Notes: generated by a model from the letters alone, not told the origin. Counted from the first letter of the stretch, positions 1 through 8,807 are shown. The stretch is 64,000 nt of DNA from Prevotellaceae bacterium (GCA_015257125.1 JABZKU010000003.1:1-64000); one strand, 5' to 3'. Program-made: numbers and translations.

Positions 1-377
1 GGATACCTAAAATTCCTATCTTGTAGATATGAGGGTACTTTCTCTAATGCCTTTAGCAACACTGGAATATTCTCTATACTCTCATTCCACAATGTTTGAA
101 ATAATGATACTATATCTTCATGTGAATTATGGAAATCTTCCAACAAAAGAGACCTCATTGGATTTTCATTTGACATACTAAAGTAATTCAGCAAAAAACC
201 TGTTAGGATAACATCTTGTGTGATTTCAATTTCTTTCCTATTGAGTAACAACCTAACAGCCGTGTCAAACATCTCAGAGGTTACCCTTTCTTTCAGCAAT
301 AGGTTCCTTTCATCTTTTGCTATTCTGTTAGAATAATACAAATCAAATATACCAGCAATAATACTCAGAATATCCAT
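1..377 (-). CDS. Hypothetical protein, 3' end outside window
   Basis: A minus-strand frame stays open from an ATG at 377 to the left edge, giving about 125 residues that begin MDILSIIAGIFDLYYSNRI. A purine-rich Shine-Dalgarno-like GGAG lies 10 bases before the ATG, which supports this start. The first 16 residues are hydrophobic and could be a membrane anchor; the rest is Leu/Asn/Glu-rich and probably helical. I do not recognise a family. The base composition is much more AT-rich than most of the window, and the gene lies next to a decayed transposase, so recent acquisition is likely (inference). Confidence 0.55.
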   Translation of the reverse strand, partial: MDILSIIAGIFDLYYSNRIAKDERNLLLKERVTSEMFDTAVRLLLNRKEIEITQDVILTGFLLNYFSMSNENPMRSLLLEDFHNSHEDIVSLFQTLWNESIENIPVLLKALEKVPSYLQDRNFRY

Positions 378-456
378 AATTATTTATCTCCTTTTCGGTT
401 CATCCGACATTGGGAGTGATGGGGTTCTAAAAAGAAGAAAACCGCTGAACAAATTG

Positions 457-464
457 TATATTTG
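457..464 (+). promoter_or_regulatory. -7 element ahead of transposase remnant
   Basis: TATATTTG matches the Bacteroidetes -7 consensus TAnnTTTG and sits 25 bases before the transposase start. No good -33 TTTG is visible at the usual distance. The stretch starting near 420 (GGGGTTCT) could be the left end of the insertion sequence, but no matching right end is present. Confidence 0.35.
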
Positions 465-489
465 AATTAGCACCAACAAATATGCAGCT

Positions 490-810
490 ATGAACAGCAG
501 TTTTCTATATCATGCTTGGGGATTGTATCCCCACAAGTGTCTACGAGAGGAATACAAAAGTAACATAATCATCTTACATATCGAAAGTAAACAAGCTCCG
601 AAATGCTGTCCCCAATGCGGTCAGGCCCATTTGGTGAAGAATGGTTTTCGCACTCGCGACTTTATCAACCTTCCGATCGGAGGCAAAAAGGTAATTCTGC
701 GTATGAAAGTCGCCGCTACAAGTGCAAGTGTGCGGATTGTGACTATGATTGCCGGGAACGGATAGCCTTTGCCCCGGGCAGTCACAGCTACACTCGTCGC
801 TTTGCAATCT
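490..810 (+). pseudogene. ISL3-type transposase remnant, frameshifted and truncated
   Basis: The N-terminal part reads MNSSFLYHAWGLYPHK, then a zinc-ribbon CCPQCG, then LPIGGKKVILRMK, the typical start of ISL3-family transposases. The frame shifts at about 711, apparently through loss of one base. The second half of the zinc ribbon (RRYKCKCADCDYDC, then ERIAFAPGSHSYTRRFA) continues in another plus-strand frame and stops matching at about 810. The whole catalytic DDE region is missing, so the element is dead. The break point lies 10 bp from the stop codon of the convergent TfoX-like gene. The family call rests on the zinc-ribbon pattern alone. Confidence 0.7.
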
Positions 811-820
811 CGGATGAACC

Positions 821-1144
821 CTATTTTTTCGCTTTGCGGCGAGGCGTCGGCAGGGGTAGCACTTCAGCCAATATTTTGACCACACGCAGGGCTTCGGCGC
901 GGTGCTCAACGTCGAGAACGTAATGCAACTTGGCACCGGGATAGGGGTGACCGGTTTCGGCATCGACCATCCACGCTTCGAGCGCCGGGTGCATCTTCAC
1001 ATAGGCCACATTGTCGCAGAGCAACACCGCGGGTTTCTCATCGACATAGAGCAGGTGGTCGCCGAACATTTTGCGCACGCGCACTGCACCGGCATCGGCC
1101 AGTTGAGCGGCGACAAAATCGACAAATTCAGGGGTACAAGCCAT
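821..1144 (-). CDS. TfoX/Sxy N-terminal domain protein
   Basis: A 107-residue protein with the TfoX N-terminal domain: RKMFGDHLLYVDEKPAVLLCDNV is followed by a YPGAKLHYVLD-type segment and a helical C-terminus. Such small stand-alone TfoX-N proteins are common and their role is unknown. The full TfoX/Sxy protein is a competence regulator in Gammaproteobacteria, but that function should not be transferred here. The ATG at 1144 (MACTPEF) is preferred over a longer frame because residues upstream of it are low-complexity Arg/Ser and unlike the family. It is basic at the C-terminus (PRRKAKK). It ends beside the transposase remnant. Confidence 0.75.
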   Translation of the reverse strand: MACTPEFVDFVAAQLADAGAVRVRKMFGDHLLYVDEKPAVLLCDNVAYVKMHPALEAWMVDAETGHPYPGAKLHYVLDVEHRAEALRVVKILAEVLPLPTPRRKAKK

Positions 1145-1275
1145 AAATAAGAAAATTGTGGTAAGCGAAAGCGGGCAGCGGAGAGCCGCTCCGGGCAAAA
1201 CGCAAACCGCCTCGGCGCTCGTTCGCAGTGGCACGAGCACAGAGGCGGAAAAGAATGAAGTGATCGACGGGCGAA

Positions 1276-2367
1276 TCAGCCGAGCTGTTCGCGAATGAAG
1301 GCTTCCATGCGCGGAGTGGCCTCTTCGACGCACTGCAACAGGCGGATTTGGTTGCCGGCGCGCTCAAGGTTGTGCGCGGGGTGCGTAGTCTTGTAGTACG
1401 TGTCGCCGTTCAGATAGTCGGTGAGGAAACGCACGCCCTGCATGTAGGGGAAGAGTGCCGTGGCGTAGGGCAGGTTCTCGATTTCGATTTCGGTGAGGAA
1501 GCCGCGTGCGCCTTTGAGGTAACCGCCGGCGAAGGCTTCGAAGATGTCGAAACGGAACGAGATGTTGTCGAAGTTCGGATCGTCCTCGCGCGTGGTGTTG
1601 GCCGCCGTGCGGAGGAAGTCGCCGAAGTCGGAGAAGATGAACGAGGGCATCACGGTGTCGAGGTCGATGACGCAAAGCACGTTGCCGTCGCGGTCGAAGA
1701 GGATGTTGTCCACCTTCGTGTCGCAGTGGCAAATGCGCTTGGGCAGCTTGCCTTCGCGGAAGAGGCGTTCGCTCTTGGTCATTTCTTGCTCACGCTTGCG
1801 GATTTCGTCGAGCAGGGCTTTCACGGCGGGTTCGTCGACACGGCCGGCCTTGTTGTCGGCCACAGCGTCGTTGAGTTGCTGAATACGGAACTCGATGTTG
1901 TGGAAGTCCTTGATGGGTTCGCCGAGCTGTGCGGGGAGGTCGGCGAGCATAGACTGGAACTGGGCGAAGGTTTCGCCGACAATGGCGGCATTCTCCACGC
2001 TCACGCCGCTCTTGGAGGTGGTGTCGGGGATGAGCACCATCACGCGCCAATACTTTTCACCGTCGTGGTAGTAATATTTGCCGTCGTTGGCGGGCACGAA
2101 ACGCAGCACCTTGCGGTCGATGTCGGGCGTGCCGGCTGCTTCGAGCTTTTGGCGAATGTGGCCGGTGACTTCGACGATGTTCTTCATCAGCAAATCAATG
2201 TCGGGGAAGATGGCCACATTGACGTTTTGCAGCACATAGTCGGTGCCGTTGCCTTCGGTTTCCACTGCATAGGTGGTGTTGATCAGCCCGTTGCCGAGGG
2301 GGTGAATGTCACGCACTTCGCCCTCAATGGCGAAATGGGATACGATGTCTTTCAGTTGCTGTTCCAT
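1276..2367 (-). CDS. APH/choline-kinase-fold sugar kinase, NahK-like
   Basis: A 363-residue phosphotransferase of the aminoglycoside phosphotransferase fold. The catalytic loop is HCDTKVDNILFD (about residues 213-224). The metal-binding segment VIDLDTVMPSFIFSDFGDFLR follows. Both match N-acetylhexosamine 1-kinase (NahK) and its many Bacteroidetes relatives, and the length is right for NahK. The likely reaction is ATP-dependent phosphorylation of the anomeric position of an amino sugar, feeding a nucleotidyltransferase; the substrate cannot be read from sequence. The start at MEQQLKD (2367) is chosen because the upstream in-frame residues are not family-like, and a -7-like TATCTTCG lies about 30 bp upstream. 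No lacto-N-biose phosphorylase lies nearby, so cell-wall amino sugar salvage is also possible. Confidence 0.75.
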   Translation of the reverse strand: MEQQLKDIVSHFAIEGEVRDIHPLGNGLINTTYAVETEGNGTDYVLQNVNVAIFPDIDLLMKNIVEVTGHIRQKLEAAGTPDIDRKVLRFVPANDGKYYYHDGEKYWRVMVLIPDTTSKSGVSVENAAIVGETFAQFQSMLADLPAQLGEPIKDFHNIEFRIQQLNDAVADNKAGRVDEPAVKALLDEIRKREQEMTKSERLFREGKLPKRICHCDTKVDNILFDRDGNVLCVIDLDTVMPSFIFSDFGDFLRTAANTTREDDPNFDNISFRFDIFEAFAGGYLKGARGFLTEIEIENLPYATALFPYMQGVRFLTDYLNGDTYYKTTHPAHNLERAGNQIRLLQCVEEATPRMEAFIREQLG

Positions 2368-2506
2368 TGCGGAGAGGGATTTTGAATTTGATATGGAGCG
2401 AAGATACAAAAAAATCATCGGCAAGGAAGCATTTCGCGAGAAAAAGCGAAATGGAAATAGCAAAACGAGTACTCATATCCCACCATGCGGCATTATACGG
2501 CGCAAA

Positions 2507-2529
2507 AACGCCGCAGATTCTGCGGCGTT
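2507..2529. terminator. Rho-independent terminator hairpin
   Basis: An 11-bp perfect inverted repeat (AACGCCGCAGA and its complement) has an A-run on its left side, giving a U-run for minus-strand transcripts. It lies downstream of the EcsC-like gene and upstream of the sugar kinase. Confidence 0.6.
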
Positions 2530-2631
2530 TCCCTTGAACTTATACTGCATTCGATTACCACCGACCAGAGTTTCTGTTTAATTTAAGTTCCCTGCTGCGC
2601 CTTGGTCCGAATCCAAGAAACATGACAACAC

Positions 2632-2670
2632 CCACAAACGGCTATTTGCGATGCAAATAGCCGTTTGTGG
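2632..2670. terminator. 18-bp perfect hairpin, probable terminator
   Basis: Two perfect 18-base arms (2632-2649 and 2653-2670) are separated by only 3 bases. It lies 35 bp after the stop codon of the minus-strand EcsC-like gene. There is no strong U-run, so it could also be an RNA-stability or regulatory hairpin. Confidence 0.55.
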
Positions 2671-2705
2671 ACAGTCCTAAATAAACTCTTTACATTGAAC
2701 GCGGT

Positions 2706-3416
2706 TCACCACTGTTCGTCCAAATGTTTTTTCAATCTTTGCGCCATTGGCTTAAACGAATAATAGGTGGCCGCTGCCGAAATGGGGGCACCGATGAAAG
2801 GAATTAGTTTCGCAAAGCTCTTCCCCGTTCCGTTTTTAGCGATCTGCACTCCAATCCATTTTCCTGCCTGCTCTACAACGCCTCGAGCTGCAAGCTGACC
2901 GAGTACTGTTTGAGGAACGCGTTGAGCAGCTTCTTCCGCCAACCGTTCTGCAATTTTCTTTGCCATAACTGCGGCTTGGGAAGATCCGAAAGCCACTCCG
3001 ACAAATAAAGTCAGAATTTGTCTCGTCCCATCATCCATACCTTTTCCTCCGTTTCGCAAATCGGGCCAACCGTATAGGTAGAGGAGTTTTTGCGCCAAAG
3101 CCAAAACATGCCCATAAAACTGTGCCATATCTGCCGGTATGGTGGCCAGCATGGCAAATCCACCCGGTATGCCGGCGACAGCGGAAATCAGACTTGCCTT
3201 CGTCAGATGATAACTTATACAACCTTCGGCTAATTTCTGCACATCCTTTCTGGGTAAAACATTTTTCATTTTGGTGTGACCATCAAGGATCTCATTGATC
3301 ACTTTTCGATCAACATATGGTGCGAGTTCTCGACTCAAAAATTCCCTGCGATTGACTGCAATTCCGGGAAGCTTCATTGCAGAGATCAGCACTCTCTCCC
3401 AAAGATCTTCTATCAT
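2706..3416 (-). CDS. EcsC-like protein
   Basis: A 236-residue protein. The central part (about 80-130) reads ISAVAGIPGGFAMLATIPAD followed by an aromatic, Leu-rich helix, which resembles the EcsC family pattern of glycine/proline then an Ala-Asp helix. Two further Ala/Gly-rich segments (about 135-160 and 205-220) could dip into the membrane; no signal peptide is visible. EcsC itself is of uncertain biochemical role (linked to an ABC transporter in Bacillus). No obvious operon partner: it is flanked by hairpins on its downstream side and a 280-bp gap upstream. The family assignment is moderate. Confidence 0.55.
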   Translation of the reverse strand: MIEDLWERVLISAMKLPGIAVNRREFLSRELAPYVDRKVINEILDGHTKMKNVLPRKDVQKLAEGCISYHLTKASLISAVAGIPGGFAMLATIPADMAQFYGHVLALAQKLLYLYGWPDLRNGGKGMDDGTRQILTLFVGVAFGSSQAAVMAKKIAERLAEEAAQRVPQTVLGQLAARGVVEQAGKWIGVQIAKNGTGKSFAKLIPFIGAPISAAATYYSFKPMAQRLKKHLDEQW

Positions 3417-3636
3417 AGTCTTTTTGTAAGATGATATTGTTCTTAATTCTTCTTTTACTAAACGATCTGATTAGATACTCCGAGCACTACCCGATCACTC
3501 TGTTCGCGAAGGTAGTAAAATTAGCTTGGAACTACACCTATTCATAAGAAGAAACATGCCACGTACAATATTTTGTGACAGAGATCACTGTTTTGATACG
3601 AATTGCCTGTCATTTCCAAATTTGATTTGCTAAAAG

Positions 3637-3670
3637 AAACCGCGCTTCCCCGAATAGGGAAGCGCGGTTT
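3637..3670. terminator. Terminator of the nusB-DPP III operon
   Basis: 14-bp perfect arms (3637-3650 and 3657-3670) around a 6-base loop lie 26 bp beyond the DPP III stop codon. An A-rich left flank gives a U-run for minus-strand RNA, and TTTTA follows on the plus strand, so it may act both ways. Confidence 0.75.
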
Positions 3671-3695
3671 TACTTACTATGGGCTCACAATGCGA

Positions 3696-5726
3696 TCACT
3701 CATTGACGAGGGGCAAGAAGTGATAGTCGCGTGAGTAGCGGAGGTTTTGTGCGTCGAAGGCTTCGTCGTAGCTGATCTTCACATCGGTGATGTTGCCTTG
3801 TGCATCGCGCACGGCATTGTAGACGGGATTGATGAAGCCCTTGTAAGGGGAGAGCTTCAGACGCTCGTAGCGCGCGAGAATCTCGCGATGGATGGCGGGA
3901 TCGACCTTCACACCGTATGTCTCGACGAGGCGACGGGCGGCTTCGTAGTCGCCTTCGCTCTTGATGCGTTGCACCTCTGCCAAGAGCGTGCCGAAGAGGT
4001 TGCGCATCTCGGCATAGTCATTAACACGAACGAAGGTTTTGCCTTTCTGCTTCACGAGTTCCACACAGGGCTTGGCTGTTTTGCGCTGCTTGGCCTGCTC
4101 GAGCACCCAATGGGCGATGAAGGCACGGTTGCGCATGTGGGCTTCTTCGATGTTGTTGCCGGGTTTGATGCGCACGAGCTGCGTGAGTGCACCGTTTTGG
4201 ATGTAGGTGTAGTAGGCCGCTTGGTAAGCATCGGTCGTGGGCGTGAGTCCCAGTTCGGTGAGTTTGGGATCGGCCAGGTAGTAGAGCGCGAAGAGATCGG
4301 CACGGCCTTCCTCGATGGTGGAGCCGTAGGACTTGAGCGAATCGGTATCGGTGCCGGGCAGGAGCTGTCCGCTGCCGTGGCCGAGACACTCGTGGAGGTC
4401 GGTGTGAAGATCGTCACAACGGTCGCCGTACTTCAGGATGAGCTGGCGCGTGGGTTCGTCGATGATGAACTCCTTGTCCATACCGCTGCCATGAGCGGCT
4501 TTGGCATAGGCACCGGTGAGGTTGGAAATGGTGACGGACTTCGATCCGAAATCACGACGAACCCAGTCGGAGTTGGGCAGGTTGATGCCGATGGCGGTGG
4601 AGGGATAGAGATCGCCGGCAAGGATGGCGGCGGTGATGACCTTGGCGGAAACACCTTTCACTTCCTTTTTCTTGAAACGGGCATCGACGGGGCTGTGATC
4701 TTCGAACCACTGCGCATTGAGGGCGAGGGTGTGGGCACGCTCTGTGGCGGCCACGTCCTTGAAGTTGACGATGCTCTCCCAAGAGGCTTTCATGCCGAGG
4801 GGGTCGCCGTAGCTTTCGATGAAGCCGTTGACGAAATCGACGTTGCTCTTCACGTCTTTGAGCCACTGGATGGAATAGTGGTCGAAGGTGCGGAGGTCGC
4901 CGGTGCGGTAGAACTCGATGAGGCGACGAATGACGGCGGCTTGATCGTCATTTTCTGCAAAGGGAACAGCGGCTTCGAGGTGCTTGATAATCTGCGTGAT
5001 GGCAGCACCGTAGAGTCCGCCTTCGCGCCACACGTTTTCTTCGAGGAAACCATACTGTCCGCGAACCAGGCGCGAGTTCATACCCATCATGACGGGACGG
5101 GGATCGCCGGTGGGCTTGCGCTGTGCGTAGAACTCTTCGGCTTCGGCCTGCGTGACATCGGGACCGTAGTAGTTGCCTGCGCTGGTGAGCACGAGATCAT
5201 CGCCGTCCTTTTGGTTGGTGCGCATCTTCATCACGTTGGGATCGAAGAGCACGGGATAGATGGCTTCGTCGAGGGTATAGTTGAGCGAACGGAGCGTGGT
5301 GCGCAACCATTGTTCGGAGAAGCCGGGAACAAACTTCTCATTGCCGTAATGGTGGTGCAGGCCGGAGGAGAACCAAAAGCGTTTGACGTAGGTGACGAAG
5401 GCTTGAAAATCCTTGGACTTGCGATCGCCGCGGTAGTCGCGATAGACGGTTTCGAGCATATCGCGAATGCGGAGGTTGTAACGACCGTTTTGATCGTAGA
5501 GGATGTCGCGTCCGGCAAGGGCGGCCTCGGAGAGGTGGTAGATGAGGGTTTTCTGACGGAGAGAGAGTTGGTCGAAACCTTCGACCTTGTAGCGCAACAT
5601 TTGAATGTCGGCAAACTGCTCGTTGGTGTAGGCGAAATCATCGCCGGGAGCGGGAGCGGCTTGCGCTGTCGTACCCAGACTGAGAGCAGAGAGGGAAATG
5701 AGCATGGTGAATAAGGACTTTTTCAT
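3696..5726 (-). CDS. Dipeptidyl peptidase III (peptidase family M49)
   Basis: A 676-residue zinc exopeptidase that removes dipeptides from peptide N-termini. The HExxxGH-type motif is HECLGHGSG with first His at about residue 445, and the second zinc/glutamate motif EEGRADLFALYYL follows about 30 residues later. Length and the HECLGH variant match the Bacteroides DPP III group. The N-terminus (MKKSLFTMLISLSALSLGTT, then AQA) is a Sec signal peptide, so it is probably periplasmic, unlike the cytosolic eukaryotic enzyme. Its start overlaps the coaE stop by 4 bases (translational coupling), making it the last gene of the nusB operon. It probably supplies dipeptides for the amino-acid fermentation typical of these bacteria (inference). 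Confidence 0.93.
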   Translation of the reverse strand: MKKSLFTMLISLSALSLGTTAQAAPAPGDDFAYTNEQFADIQMLRYKVEGFDQLSLRQKTLIYHLSEAALAGRDILYDQNGRYNLRIRDMLETVYRDYRGDRKSKDFQAFVTYVKRFWFSSGLHHHYGNEKFVPGFSEQWLRTTLRSLNYTLDEAIYPVLFDPNVMKMRTNQKDGDDLVLTSAGNYYGPDVTQAEAEEFYAQRKPTGDPRPVMMGMNSRLVRGQYGFLEENVWREGGLYGAAITQIIKHLEAAVPFAENDDQAAVIRRLIEFYRTGDLRTFDHYSIQWLKDVKSNVDFVNGFIESYGDPLGMKASWESIVNFKDVAATERAHTLALNAQWFEDHSPVDARFKKKEVKGVSAKVITAAILAGDLYPSTAIGINLPNSDWVRRDFGSKSVTISNLTGAYAKAAHGSGMDKEFIIDEPTRQLILKYGDRCDDLHTDLHECLGHGSGQLLPGTDTDSLKSYGSTIEEGRADLFALYYLADPKLTELGLTPTTDAYQAAYYTYIQNGALTQLVRIKPGNNIEEAHMRNRAFIAHWVLEQAKQRKTAKPCVELVKQKGKTFVRVNDYAEMRNLFGTLLAEVQRIKSEGDYEAARRLVETYGVKVDPAIHREILARYERLKLSPYKGFINPVYNAVRDAQGNITDVKISYDEAFDAQNLRYSRDYHFLPLVNE

Positions 5727-6349
5727 TCGGAGAAGGAAGAGGGAATGAGTTGATATTGTTCGAGTTGCGGGAGAATGGGCGCTTGTCCGTCGTTGATGAG
5801 CACAACATCGGCCAAGCGTATTTTCTCGGCTTCAGGCATTTGGAGGGCGATCCAACGACAAGCCGTGGCGCAATCGATGGCGTCGCGCGCCATGATGCGA
5901 CGGATGCGCTCTTCTTCGGGACAACTGACCAACACCGTGCGGTCGACCAGTCGTTGCCAACCGACTTCGAAGAGCAGGGCGCACTCCATATATATATAAG
6001 GCGCATCGGCATGTGCGCTCACAAAATCGCGCCACGCCTGTTCCACACGGGGATGCACAATGGCGTCGACTTGCGTGCTGTGCGCTCGTCCTTGACAGAG
6101 AAATGCGGCCAAGACGGACTTGACGAGTTGGCCTTGCGCATCGTAGACCTCTGTGCCGACTAAATCGGTCAGCGCGGCGCGCACTTGCGGATCGGTGCGA
6201 ATGATGTGCTTCGCCGCGGGATCGGCATAGAAAATGGGGGCGCCGGTGCGTGCAATGATAGCGCAAACGTGACTTTTGCCCGATCCGATGCCGCCGGTGA
6301 GGGCGATGAGCTGTGTCGTGGGTGTTGGAGCCGGATTATTCGGGGTCAT
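5723..6349 (-). CDS. coaE: Dephospho-CoA kinase
   Basis: A 208-residue P-loop kinase that phosphorylates the 3'-OH of dephospho-CoA, the last step of coenzyme A synthesis in the cytosol. The P-loop is GGIGSGKS (residues 19-26), followed by the family's FYADPAAKHI segment and the HPRV motif in the CoA-binding region. The length is normal. It overlaps the YbbR-like gene by 14 bases upstream and DPP III by 4 bases downstream, so the genes are co-transcribed. The first dozen residues (Pro/Thr/Asn-rich) precede the conserved LIALTGG strand, and the true start could be slightly inside. Confidence 0.93.
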   Translation of the reverse strand: MTPNNPAPTPTTQLIALTGGIGSGKSHVCAIIARTGAPIFYADPAAKHIIRTDPQVRAALTDLVGTEVYDAQGQLVKSVLAAFLCQGRAHSTQVDAIVHPRVEQAWRDFVSAHADAPYIYMECALLFEVGWQRLVDRTVLVSCPEEERIRRIMARDAIDCATACRWIALQMPEAEKIRLADVVLINDGQAPILPQLEQYQLIPSSFSE

Positions 6350-7331
6350 CGGGAGAGGTGTCTTCGATCACGTATTCTACTTCAGAGGGATTGATGCGTG
6401 CACGACGCACTCCGAGTGGCAAGGACTTGAGCGATAGACGACAACGATTTTCGTTGTTATTGAGCAAATCGGCATAGTTCACGACCAAGACAAAGCTCTC
6501 GGGCGTCACGCTCTTATACTGGCTCATTCCGACTTGGAAGGTGATATTGACCTTGGGCGGGAAGGTGCGCAGCGTTTTGGCAGCGGGGAAATTAACCCCT
6601 TGTACCGGCACTTGTACGGTCTTTTCGATCATGCGGTCGGTGACGACCGTGATGCGCGCGGAGGAAGGCACGAACTTCACGCCGGGCACTTTGACAAATC
6701 GGCGCTTCACGGTGGTGGTGTCGATGAGATTCGAGAGGTGAACCGGCTCGAGATAGGCCGCGGTGAGCGTGTCGAGCACATTGCGCGACGCATAGACGCG
6801 CACAGTGCGGGGCTCGACGTCGAGCGACACCAAAGAATAGGCACTGTCGGGAGTGATTTTGCCTTGGAAGACGACCGGTAGGGCTTTGCTCTGTCCGTAA
6901 TTGTAGTAGAACTCGATCGTTTCGGGACGCACGCTGACGAGTTTGGTACCCGATGCCCGCGCACTCAAAATGGGTTTGAGTAGTTCGACGGCCGAAAGAC
7001 TGACGTGCCCGCCGGCCGTGTTGATATCATCCCATTTGATGACGATGGGGCCGAGTTTGCGAAAATAGCGATAACTCATGAGCGTCAGTCCGCGATCGCG
7101 CAGGGTGACTCGAACGGTTGCGGGCGGCTCGGTGGTGAGCACGACGTTGTCGGGCACGCCGGTGAGTCGAACGGGAATATCAAATTCGCGTTCGATGGTC
7201 TCATAGCCGCTCTGCAAGAACCAAAAGACAGAGGAGAGGAGAAGGAAAAACAAAAACGTGAGGAACTGCCGATTCCACAAACGTGACCAGCAGTTCTTCA
7301 CGAAGCAAAGAAGTTCTTTAATTATGCGCAT
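6336..7331 (-). CDS. YbbR-like domain protein (CdaR-like)
   Basis: A 331-residue membrane-anchored protein with one N-terminal transmembrane helix (FLTFLFFLLLSSVFWFL) and an extracytoplasmic part made of YbbR-type beta repeats (for example EREFDIPVRLTGVPDNVVL near residue 50 and a similar IEKTVQVPVQGVNF near 230). In Firmicutes CdaR regulates the diadenylate cyclase CdaA; in Bacteroidetes the YbbR-like protein keeps a fixed place between yajC and coaE, as here, and its job is not established. The start at 7331 (MRIIKELL) places the helix as in relatives; an alternative ATG at 7352 adds seven residues. Confidence 0.85.
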   Translation of the reverse strand: MRIIKELLCFVKNCWSRLWNRQFLTFLFFLLLSSVFWFLQSGYETIEREFDIPVRLTGVPDNVVLTTEPPATVRVTLRDRGLTLMSYRYFRKLGPIVIKWDDINTAGGHVSLSAVELLKPILSARASGTKLVSVRPETIEFYYNYGQSKALPVVFQGKITPDSAYSLVSLDVEPRTVRVYASRNVLDTLTAAYLEPVHLSNLIDTTTVKRRFVKVPGVKFVPSSARITVVTDRMIEKTVQVPVQGVNFPAAKTLRTFPPKVNITFQVGMSQYKSVTPESFVLVVNYADLLNNNENRCRLSLKSLPLGVRRARINPSEVEYVIEDTSPDDPE

Positions 7332-7382
7332 CCTGTTGTGTAAGAAAAACATTCGCGCCGCCCGAGGGCGTTGATCGCATGA

Positions 7383-7715
7383 TTACTGTTTTGCGATGGC
7401 CGTGGCCGAAGCGGTGGCGTTGATCGCAGCTTTTTCGAAACGGAGGTCGACGCCGTTGGCGGCATGGAGTACGATAGCGGTGTCTTCGATGCTCTTCACC
7501 GTGCCGTGCAGTCCACCGATCGTCACGACGGCTTGACCGACTTTGAGAGAGTCGCGAAATTCGCGTTCTTCCTTTTGTTTCTTCTGCTGAGGGCGGATCA
7601 TGAAGAAGTACATGATGGCTCCGAGCGCTACAAACATCAGGATGGTAGGCATGATGCTGGGGCTTTCGGCAGCGGCGGCAGGCGCTGCATCGAGGAGGGC
7701 AATGAGAAAGTTCAT
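7383..7715 (-). CDS. yajC: Preprotein translocase accessory subunit YajC
   Basis: A 110-residue protein with one transmembrane helix (IMPTILMFVALGAIMYFFMI) immediately followed by the diagnostic RPQQKKQKEE and a small soluble domain containing VGQAVVTIGGLHGTV. YajC accompanies SecDF in the Sec translocase at the inner membrane. The ATG at 7715 (MNFLIALL) is used; a longer frame would add a hydrophilic stretch unlike the family. The N-terminal Ala-rich loop precedes the helix. It lies between nusB and the ybbR-like gene in the same direction. Confidence 0.92.
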   Translation of the reverse strand: MNFLIALLDAAPAAAAESPSIMPTILMFVALGAIMYFFMIRPQQKKQKEEREFRDSLKVGQAVVTIGGLHGTVKSIEDTAIVLHAANGVDLRFEKAAINATASATAIAKQ

Positions 7716-7823
7716 AAGAATAAAAAAAGTTGAGGGAATGATTAAATCTGAGGAGGGGGTCGCCGAGTGAGGCTTGAATTCAGAAAGACTCGCTTTACTC
7801 GACAACGCGTGCGCCGGCGGGGC

Positions 7824-8759
7824 TTATTTTTCTTTGAAGATGATGCCGTCGGCACGGAGTTTCTTGACGATGTTGTCGACCATGCCGTGGATGTAGCTCG
7901 ACGAACGGGGCGTGCTGTAGACTTTGGCAATATCGAGGTACTCGTTGAAGCTCACGTTGAGCGGAATTTGGTCGAACTCCATAATTTCGGCCAACATGAT
8001 TTGCATGATAATCAAATCCATGAATGCCAAGCGAGAGAATTCCCAGTTCTTGGTATTGGCGCGGATGAGGTCGCGGAGTTCTTCGGCGCGCGCAAGCGTC
8101 ACGGTGAACAAACGCGCTGCGAAAGCCTGATCTTCGTCTGCGGCATAGGGAGGGAGCAGGGCTTGCTCTTCGCCGTTGGCGGGATCAAAACGCTTGATGG
8201 TCTTCAACACGAAGGAATCGACAATCTCTTTATCGTCGTTCCAATACAAACTCTGTTCTTCGAGCAGCGCATCGAAAGCCTCATTATTTACAATATGCGT
8301 TTTGTAGAGCTTTCGAACGATCTCACGATCGGCGTTATAGTCTTTTTCCTTGTCGTCGACGTAACTTTGGAACAACTCGTCGTTCGTCCAAAGATCATAG
8401 ACTTTCTTGACGAGGTTTTCGTCGTCGGTAAGGAAGACCTTTTGTTTTTCGGCAAATTCTTTGAGTGCCTTATTTTCGGCCAACTGCGTAAGGAAGCGGT
8501 TTTCGATCATCACTTTGTCGTTGCCTCCACCTGCGGGAGTTCCCAAACGCTTCACTCTCGCCTCTCGAGCTGACTCACGCTGTATGGCACGCTCCCGAAG
8601 CCCGACCAGGAACAACAATAGCATACGATACAAGTCATAGGATTTTTGAAGGCTGAATTCAACTTCCTTCAAAGCCACCTCTGTGGTTTTGCCTTCATTC
8701 TGATAGTACGCGTAAACAAGTTGTACGATCTTCAAACGGATAAGTGCACGATTAATCAT
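7824..8759 (-). CDS. nusB: Transcription antitermination factor NusB (long Bacteroidetes form)
   Basis: A 311-residue protein. The C-terminal half (FSRLAFMDLIIMQIMLAEIM, then the IPLNVSFNEYLDIAKVYSTP motif) is the NusB RNA-binding fold. The N-terminal half, MINRALIRLKIVQLVYAYYQ, starts as in other Bacteroidetes NusB proteins, which carry a long insertion relative to the roughly 140-residue E. coli protein. NusB binds boxA RNA with S10 for rRNA antitermination. It heads a minus-strand operon with yajC, ybbR-like, coaE and DPP III; a TACCTTTG -7 element lies about 50 bp upstream at 8808-8815. Confidence 0.93.
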   Translation of the reverse strand: MINRALIRLKIVQLVYAYYQNEGKTTEVALKEVEFSLQKSYDLYRMLLLFLVGLRERAIQRESAREARVKRLGTPAGGGNDKVMIENRFLTQLAENKALKEFAEKQKVFLTDDENLVKKVYDLWTNDELFQSYVDDKEKDYNADREIVRKLYKTHIVNNEAFDALLEEQSLYWNDDKEIVDSFVLKTIKRFDPANGEEQALLPPYAADEDQAFAARLFTVTLARAEELRDLIRANTKNWEFSRLAFMDLIIMQIMLAEIMEFDQIPLNVSFNEYLDIAKVYSTPRSSSYIHGMVDNIVKKLRADGIIFKEK

Positions 8760-8807
8760 AGTCGCAATTCATTTTTTGTCGCTCCCGTTGGAGCATTAAA
8801 AGTGAAA

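Noticed and set aside
3747..5714. Long plus-strand open frame of 655 codons
   Set aside because: It is antisense to DPP III, Val/Gly/Glu-rich from codon complement bias, and has no family motifs. DPP III on the minus strand has all catalytic residues.
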